Source: an uncultured Bacilli bacterium
GTDB taxonomy: Bacteria; Bacillota_I; Bacilli_A; RF39; UBA660
DNA: 18,391 nt
Direction: 5' to 3'
Assembly: GCA_947628075.1 (NCBI GenBank)
Contig: CANQYF010000017.1
Location: 1-18,391, forward strand
Part shown: positions 14,074 to 18,391 of the stretch, one piece after another
Layout of the letters: every line of letters begins with the position of its first letter
Position numbering within the stretch: the stretch's first letter is position 1
Made by a program: the position numbers and the translations under genes
Notes under the pieces: generated by a model
The model's database searches: none
What the model was told of the DNA's origin: nothing
What the model saw: only the letters and a program-made list of their open reading frames with translations

Positions 14074-15642
14074 GTGAACAAAGATGAAAAATTGGCAATT
14101 GAAGAAGTAACTGGTTTAAAACCAGAAGATATTTTTGATCCCTCTCCATCTTATTACGGGAGTTGGTATTTTACAGTTGATAATTTAGCCAAAAACGCCA
14201 AGGTTATAACCGATGGTAATAAAAAGGTTAATTTATTTGAAAAATTTTATTATGATACATATGAAAAACCATTAATGGATGCATTTAATGGCCATTTTGT
14301 AGTTTATTTGAAATCCGGTTTAGAGTCAATTCATAAAGATAATTTAATTGGAAGACATTTAGTTTATGCCCGTAATGATTTTTATACAGAATTAATATTA
14401 CTTTTAAGAACGAATATTGATCTTGCTTTTTTAAATGCAGAAGAAAAAAAAGAATATCAACAAGAGTTATTAAAATATTTAGAAATTCCAAAGGATAAAC
14501 CTAAAAGTGAATTTGACAAAGAATGTAATTTATTCTTTTCCAATGCTTTTAAAAAGAAAGCAGATAAATTAAAAGATGTTTTGGATAAAGGAAAAAGTTC
14601 TGATTATTATGATGCTGCTTTTGCAGATTATAAACTATTCAATGTAGAAAATACTTTTGACGCATATGTAAATGGTATGTATATATTAATTACGGGTTTA
14701 CAAAAAGGTCTTTTAAATTTTGATGGTTTTTTTGATCGAGAGATTGATTATAATAAATTTGCTCAATGTTTTGAGCCAGATACTTTATATTTATTATTTG
14801 CAAAGATTATTTTAGAATTTATTTTAAGAAATGAAACTAAATATCAAATAATAGATGAAAGTTATAGATATTTAGATACTTATAAAAAAGCCATAGATAA
14901 ATTTAGTAAAGTGGATAAAAAATATGACCCTAAAATTTTTTATACTGATTTTAACGGGAGGAAATACCGTTATTCTAAATGGAATTTTATAAATGAATTT
15001 AATGAATTAAAGAAAAGGCATCCCGAAATTAAAGAAATACCTTTACCAGATTTTAGTGATTCAGATGATGAAAAATATAAAGATATAAATTTAATTCAAA
15101 AATTAAAAAGTATTTATGAAAATAGTACGGAAGTTAATTGGGAATTTTTACCTAAAGGTGAAACCATTAAAAAAGGTATAACTAACGAAAAAGATGATAC
15201 CCAAAGAGAAAAAGAAAAGAAAGATAAAGAGGAACTTATTCAAGAAGTTAATGAAAGAATTGATTATTTTGAAAGTTCTGGCTATGTAGGAAGACCAATT
15301 AAAGGATTAGATACTTTTAGTGGTTATTATGCTTTTGTATATCCAAATGGTAAAGTAATTTTAGAAAACTTTTGGGAGAATGAAAAAACTATGCGTCCTG
15401 CTTGTTATTGTGCCACTTATGTAATGTCTATTGATAATTTTATCGATATGAGTAAAATTTCTAAAATAAATTTAATTGAATATATAAAGTTATTTCCTGA
15501 AAGTGGAATTAAAAGAATATTTCATACTAATTTTACTTATTGGAAAAGTAATATAGAAAAAGAAATAAAAGGATCACCATATAGATTAGAAGAGGTTATT
15601 GATTTTATTTCTAAATTACAAACAGGAGAGTTAAAAAAATGA
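14074..15642 (+). CDS. Hypothetical protein, 522 aa, first gene of an unknown pair
   Basis: I do not recognise this protein. It has no signal peptide or clear membrane helix and is Lys/Glu/Tyr-rich. Three parts can be seen: a helical N-terminal region (residues 1-260) that includes a hydrophobic helix near 238-252 (LYLLFAKIILEFILR); a charged linker (371-398, NEKDDTQREKEKKDKEEL) with coiled-coil character; and a distinct C-terminal domain (about 403-522) starting GYVGRPIKGLDTFSGYYAFV, with a beta-strand-rich stretch YPNGKVILENFWENE and a CYC pair at 444-446. It starts with GTG preceded by GTGAGGTG (14059-14066). Its end overlaps the next gene by four bases (ATGA). It follows decayed accessory genes, so horizontal origin is possible, but base composition matches the surroundings. 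Confidence 0.75.
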   Translation: MNKDEKLAIEEVTGLKPEDIFDPSPSYYGSWYFTVDNLAKNAKVITDGNKKVNLFEKFYYDTYEKPLMDAFNGHFVVYLKSGLESIHKDNLIGRHLVYARNDFYTELILLLRTNIDLAFLNAEEKKEYQQELLKYLEIPKDKPKSEFDKECNLFFSNAFKKKADKLKDVLDKGKSSDYYDAAFADYKLFNVENTFDAYVNGMYILITGLQKGLLNFDGFFDREIDYNKFAQCFEPDTLYLLFAKIILEFILRNETKYQIIDESYRYLDTYKKAIDKFSKVDKKYDPKIFYTDFNGRKYRYSKWNFINEFNELKKRHPEIKEIPLPDFSDSDDEKYKDINLIQKLKSIYENSTEVNWEFLPKGETIKKGITNEKDDTQREKEKKDKEELIQEVNERIDYFESSGYVGRPIKGLDTFSGYYAFVYPNGKVILENFWENEKTMRPACYCATYVMSIDNFIDMSKISKINLIEYIKLFPESGIKRIFHTNFTYWKSNIEKEIKGSPYRLEEVIDFISKLQTGELKK

Positions 15643-16106
15643 ATGATTTTTATGAAAAATTATTAATAAAAATAGAGGATAATATCGATAATTTTAAAAC
15701 ATTAATCTCTTTAGATAATGCCTTAGGAAACAATTTTAATATTGAAGATATAATTAATTTTTTAAAATTTCCAAAAGATTTTAATTTTATAAGTGACAAG
15801 ATAATAGGAAATATTTTAATTACAGAAGGGGATATTTTTACTATTATTAAATTATTACAAAAGCTATCTAATTTAGAAGGAAATTACATTTTATATATAA
15901 ATAATTTTAATGAAGCCACTAATAGTTTTTTAGTCATGATTTCAAATAAAATATATAAAGAGATGAATAAAAATATTAATATTACCATTGATTATGATCA
16001 AAATTATAATAAATATTTAAATGAAATGGTTAATATTATTGGTAGTGAAGAATTTGTTAATACAGCTAAAAAAGATTTTAGCCATTATAATGAAGTTATT
16101 ATATAA
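15639..16106 (+). CDS. Hypothetical protein, 155 aa, second gene of the unknown pair
   Basis: I do not recognise this protein. It is acidic and Asn/Ile-rich, without signal or membrane segments. The middle shows an alternating strand-helix pattern: GNILITEGD (strand), a helix DIFTIIKLLQKLSNLEG, NYILYINN (strand), the helix of residues about 93-107, and INITIDYD (strand). This suggests a small Rossmann-like alpha/beta domain. It overlaps the upstream gene by four bases, so the two are translated together and probably act together. No hairpin with good GC follows; only an AT-rich region precedes deoD. Confidence 0.7.
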   Translation: MNDFYEKLLIKIEDNIDNFKTLISLDNALGNNFNIEDIINFLKFPKDFNFISDKIIGNILITEGDIFTIIKLLQKLSNLEGNYILYINNFNEATNSFLVMISNKIYKEMNKNINITIDYDQNYNKYLNEMVNIIGSEEFVNTAKKDFSHYNEVII

Positions 16107-16159
16107 TTTGTCAATTGTTGTCAATCTTTAAATAAATTTTATTTTAATTATTCTTTTTT

Positions 16160-16168
16160 TGTTAAAAT
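16160..16168 (+). promoter_or_regulatory. Extended -10 of deoD
   Basis: TGTTAAAAT is an extended -10 just before AGGAAGTGA and the TTG start. The predicted leader is very short (about 15 nt). A tandem TTGTCAA repeat (16108-16114 and 16118-16124) lies upstream, possibly contributing to regulation. Confidence 0.4.
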
Positions 16169-16189
16169 TAAAATAGGAAGTGATTTAAT

Positions 16190-16912
16190 TTGAATAATAA
16201 GCCTTTGCATATTAATGCGGAAAAAGATAGTATTGCTGATATTGTTTTAATGCCAGGAGATCCTTTAAGAGCCAAATATATAGCAGAAAATTTTTTAGAA
16301 GATGCTAAAGAAGTATGTAATCTTCGAAATATGTTAGGTTTTACTGGCCTTTATAAAGGACATAGAGTAACTGTTATGGGGCATGGTATGGGAATACCTA
16401 GTATTGGTATTTATGTTTATGAATTATTTAAATTTTATGATGTTAAAAGAATTATCCGTATTGGTACTTGTGGCGCTACTAAAGAAAATATTTCAGTACC
16501 TGATTTAATATTAGGAACCAGTTCATATACAGAATCTAGCTTTGCTTTAGAGTTTGGTGGTGTAGAAGAACATATTGCATACCCATCTAATAATTTAAAT
16601 AATACTATTTTAAACGTTGCCGATGATTTGGAATTAAATATACATGCTGGTGATATTTTAACTATGGAAATATTTGGACCTTATGGTGATGGTGAAGGCG
16701 TATTAAATAGAGTACCGAGTGAATTAAATATAGTTGCTGAAGAAATGGAAAGTTTTGCTCTTTTTTACTTAGGTAATTTATTTAAAAAAGAAGTTGCTTG
16801 TATTCTAACGGTTGTGGATTCTAAATTTAGTAATGTTGTTTTGAGTACGGAAGAACGGGAAAAACATTTAAATGATATGATTAAATTAGGATTAGAAAGT
16901 ATAATAAAATGA
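16190..16912 (+). CDS. deoD: Purine nucleoside phosphorylase, DeoD type
   Basis: This enzyme reversibly phosphorolyses purine (deoxy)nucleosides to base and (deoxy)ribose-1-phosphate in nucleoside salvage. The 240-residue protein has normal length for the hexameric NP-I family. Conserved sites can be placed: H7 (LHINA), phosphate-binding G23-D24 and R27 (PGDPLRA), R46, R90 with RIGTCGA, the ribose site EEMES (184-188), the catalytic Asp D210 (VVDSK) and R223 that pairs with it. The region between 155 and 183 (IFGPYGDGEGVLNRVPSEL) differs from the usual form. It starts with TTG, supported by AGGAAGTGA at 16175-16183. A hairpin overlapping the stop closes it. Confidence 0.92.
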   Translation: MNNKPLHINAEKDSIADIVLMPGDPLRAKYIAENFLEDAKEVCNLRNMLGFTGLYKGHRVTVMGHGMGIPSIGIYVYELFKFYDVKRIIRIGTCGATKENISVPDLILGTSSYTESSFALEFGGVEEHIAYPSNNLNNTILNVADDLELNIHAGDILTMEIFGPYGDGEGVLNRVPSELNIVAEEMESFALFYLGNLFKKEVACILTVVDSKFSNVVLSTEEREKHLNDMIKLGLESIIK

Positions 16913-16938
16913 ACTAGCAAAAACTAGTTCATTTATTA
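16907..16938. terminator. Bidirectional terminator shared by deoD and the phosphohexomutase gene
   Basis: AAATGAACTAG (16907-16917) pairs perfectly with CTAGTTCATTT (16924-16934), loop of six. Both stop codons lie in the arms: TGA of deoD at 16910-16912 and TGA of the opposite gene at 16931-16929. T-rich sequence follows on both strands. Confidence 0.75.
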
Positions 16939-18284
16939 TATACTTCAATTAAAGTAGTAAATAGTTTTACTAAATTATCTAAATCGACTTTATTTTTAGA
17001 TTCACATCTTAAAGTAATATTAGGTCCTGTATTACTAGCTCTAACATATGCCCAGCCATCTTTGAATATTACTTTTAAACCGTCTATTTCAATATAATTA
17101 TATTTTTTATCATCACAATATTTTTTGATGCAATCAATTACTTTTAATTTATGATTATCTGTTGAAACAAATTTTTGTTCAGGAGTATTAAAATATGTAG
17201 GAATGGTATCAACAAGTTCACTTAATGTTTTGGTAGTTCGACTTAATACTTCAACAAGTCTTAAAGAAGAATACATTGCACTTTCTGTACTAAATAAACG
17301 ATCATTTATTGAAATATGACCAACATATTGAATACCGAAAGGAATATTTTCTTTTAAAACTTTTTCTTGGGTATAGCTTGAACCAGTTCGACAAATAACT
17401 GGTTTACCTCCTAATTTTAATACTTCGTCTTTAAAAATATCTGAGCATTTAGCATCGTATAGGAATTTCTTTTCTTTAACTTTATCAATAATGTTTCTTA
17501 AAATTATTATTCCATAAGCCTCAATTGAGACCATTTTGCCATTATTATCAACAATACCAATTCGATCGCCATCACCATCAAAGCTAAAACCAACATCAGA
17601 TTTAGTTTCTAGAACTTTCTTTTTTAACATTTCTAAATTCTTTTCAATGCTTGGATCGGGATGGTGATTAGGAAAAGTTCCATCATTTTGTTCATTTATC
17701 ATTATTAAATCAATATTTAATTTTGAAAATATATCTTTAGCAATACATGTAGTAGCGCCATTCGCTGGATCTAAAACTACTTTAATTCTTTTTTTGCCTA
17801 ATTTTATATGTTTAATGACATAATCTATATAATCTTCTTTGATATTTTTATGTTCAATAGTGCCTTTACCTTTTTTAAATATGCCTTTATCAATATATTT
17901 TTTTAAGTCTTGTACCATTTCACCGCGAGCATTAGCATATTTATCAAAAGAGAATTTAAAACCATTTTCATCACTGGGATTATGACTAGCTGTTATCATT
18001 ATGCCATATAAATCATTTATGTAGCGGGCATAATAATGCATTGGCGTAGTAGTTAGACCATAATCTAAAACTTTAATTCCACTTTCTAATAAGCCATTTA
18101 TTAAACTTATATGTAAACTTTCACTGCTAATTCTATTGTCATGAGAAACTACACAAGCAGTTTGATCTAAAAATTCTTGAATGTATGACCCATAACCTAA
18201 ACCTATTTTATAAGCTACATCTTCATTTATATCACTTGGTACTTTTCCACGTATATCATATTCTCTAAATATTTCATTTTTCAT
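16929..18284 (-). CDS. Phosphomannomutase/phosphoglucomutase (alpha-D-phosphohexomutase), atypical sugar loop
   Basis: This enzyme interconverts hexose 6- and 1-phosphates to feed nucleotide-sugar and envelope glycan synthesis. The 451 residues show the four-domain family layout: N-terminal REYDIRGKVP; active-site serine S100 in TASHNPSDENGFK; the Mg2+ loop DGDGDR with D236, D238 and D240; and the phosphate-binding RASNTGPNITLR near the C-terminus. The sugar-recognition loop normally reads GGExSGH but here is GIQYVGH (317-323), so the Glu and Ser that contact the sugar are Gln and Val. Substrate range may be altered. Start ATG 18284 follows GTGAGGG. It is convergent with deoD. The upstream region also holds an opposite promoter with a ten-G tract. 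Confidence 0.88.
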   Translation of the reverse strand: MKNEIFREYDIRGKVPSDINEDVAYKIGLGYGSYIQEFLDQTACVVSHDNRISSESLHISLINGLLESGIKVLDYGLTTTPMHYYARYINDLYGIMITASHNPSDENGFKFSFDKYANARGEMVQDLKKYIDKGIFKKGKGTIEHKNIKEDYIDYVIKHIKLGKKRIKVVLDPANGATTCIAKDIFSKLNIDLIMINEQNDGTFPNHHPDPSIEKNLEMLKKKVLETKSDVGFSFDGDGDRIGIVDNNGKMVSIEAYGIIILRNIIDKVKEKKFLYDAKCSDIFKDEVLKLGGKPVICRTGSSYTQEKVLKENIPFGIQYVGHISINDRLFSTESAMYSSLRLVEVLSRTTKTLSELVDTIPTYFNTPEQKFVSTDNHKLKVIDCIKKYCDDKKYNYIEIDGLKVIFKDGWAYVRASNTGPNITLRCESKNKVDLDNLVKLFTTLIEVYNK

Positions 18285-18345
18285 GTCAATCCCTCACTTA
18301 TTATAAGTTTATCACAAAATTCCATTAAATAACATCCCCTTTTTC

Positions 18346-18377
18346 TTGCTTAGGGGGGGGGGTGTATGTGGTATAAT
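18346..18377 (+). promoter_or_regulatory. Promoter with a ten-G tract in its spacer (candidate phase-variable promoter)
   Basis: TTGCTT (18346-18351) stands 20 bases before an extended -10 TGGTATAAT (18369-18377). The spacer contains ten consecutive G (18353-18362). A spacer of 20 is three above the optimum, so loss of three G would restore 17. The gene it drives lies beyond the window. The upstream CCCC (18336-18339) could also pair with the G-run. Confidence 0.5.
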
Positions 18378-18391
18378 GAATATATAAATAA

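Noticed and set aside
16108..16124. TTGTCAA repeated at a ten-base step before deoD
   Set aside because: Could be a pair of -35 boxes or a regulator half-site pair, but no matching -10 at proper distance and only two copies; noted with the deoD promoter only.
16130..16160. AT-only hairpin (AAATAA/TTATTT) followed by T-run as terminator of the unknown operon
   Set aside because: Six A-T pairs with a three-base loop would be very unstable; such pairings are common in DNA of this composition.
18300..18305. TATAAT on the minus strand before the phosphohexomutase gene
   Set aside because: Only 15 bases from the start codon, so transcription would begin within the ribosome site, and no -35 is seen at 16-18 bases.

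Overview
The window comes from a very AT-rich Gram-positive-type bacterium that uses the standard genetic code. TGA is a real stop: it ends deoD, gerC and the phosphohexomutase, and in gerC it overlaps the gerB ATG, which argues against Mycoplasma code 4. Shine-Dalgarno sites of the AGGTGA/AGGAGG type, SigA-like promoters (TTGACA-17-TATAAT, or an extended -10 of the form TGnTATAAT) and compact U-tailed hairpins fit Bacillota/Bacilli. A gerA-gerC-gerB germinant receptor operon points to a spore former or a recent descendant of one. I cannot name the species.

Layout. 1-321: C-terminal end of an Rpn-type nuclease/transposase gene. 412-1212: ZIP-family metal transporter. 1286-3361: three type IV pilin/pseudopilin-like genes, the last two with almost identical N-termini. 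3442-4595: endonuclease IV (nfo) convergent with a small DUF2624-like gene; the tails overlap and the nfo terminator lies inside the neighbour. 4679-7412: class B penicillin-binding protein, ribosomal protein L33 (rpmG, 54 aa) and elongation factor P. 7436-7764: no gene, but a strong promoter, a series of stable dyads and a U-tailed terminator, i.e. a candidate free-standing structured RNA of about 290 nt. 7838-8194: small unknown protein with its own promoter. 8217-11720 (minus): gerA-gerC-gerB. 11792-13577: M15-type D,D-carboxypeptidase with an altered catalytic motif, then an RlmD-type rRNA methyltransferase that looks leaderless. 13582-14001: debris of a YhcG/DUF1016 nuclease gene and probably an AbiEi-type antitoxin gene. 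14074-16106: two overlapping genes of unknown function. 16190-18284: purine nucleoside phosphorylase (deoD) convergent with a phosphomannomutase/phosphoglucomutase. The last 100 bases hold a promoter whose spacer contains ten G residues, directed at a gene beyond the window.

Most genes are housekeeping: DNA repair, ribosome, translation, wall synthesis and nucleoside salvage. The germination operon and the divergent carboxypeptidase may share a spore or wall theme. The accessory parts are the Rpn fragment, the decayed 13.6-14.0 kb segment and the unknown gene pair next to it. The most interesting items are the candidate RNA at 7.47-7.76 kb and the G-tract promoter at the right edge, which resembles a phase-variable switch.
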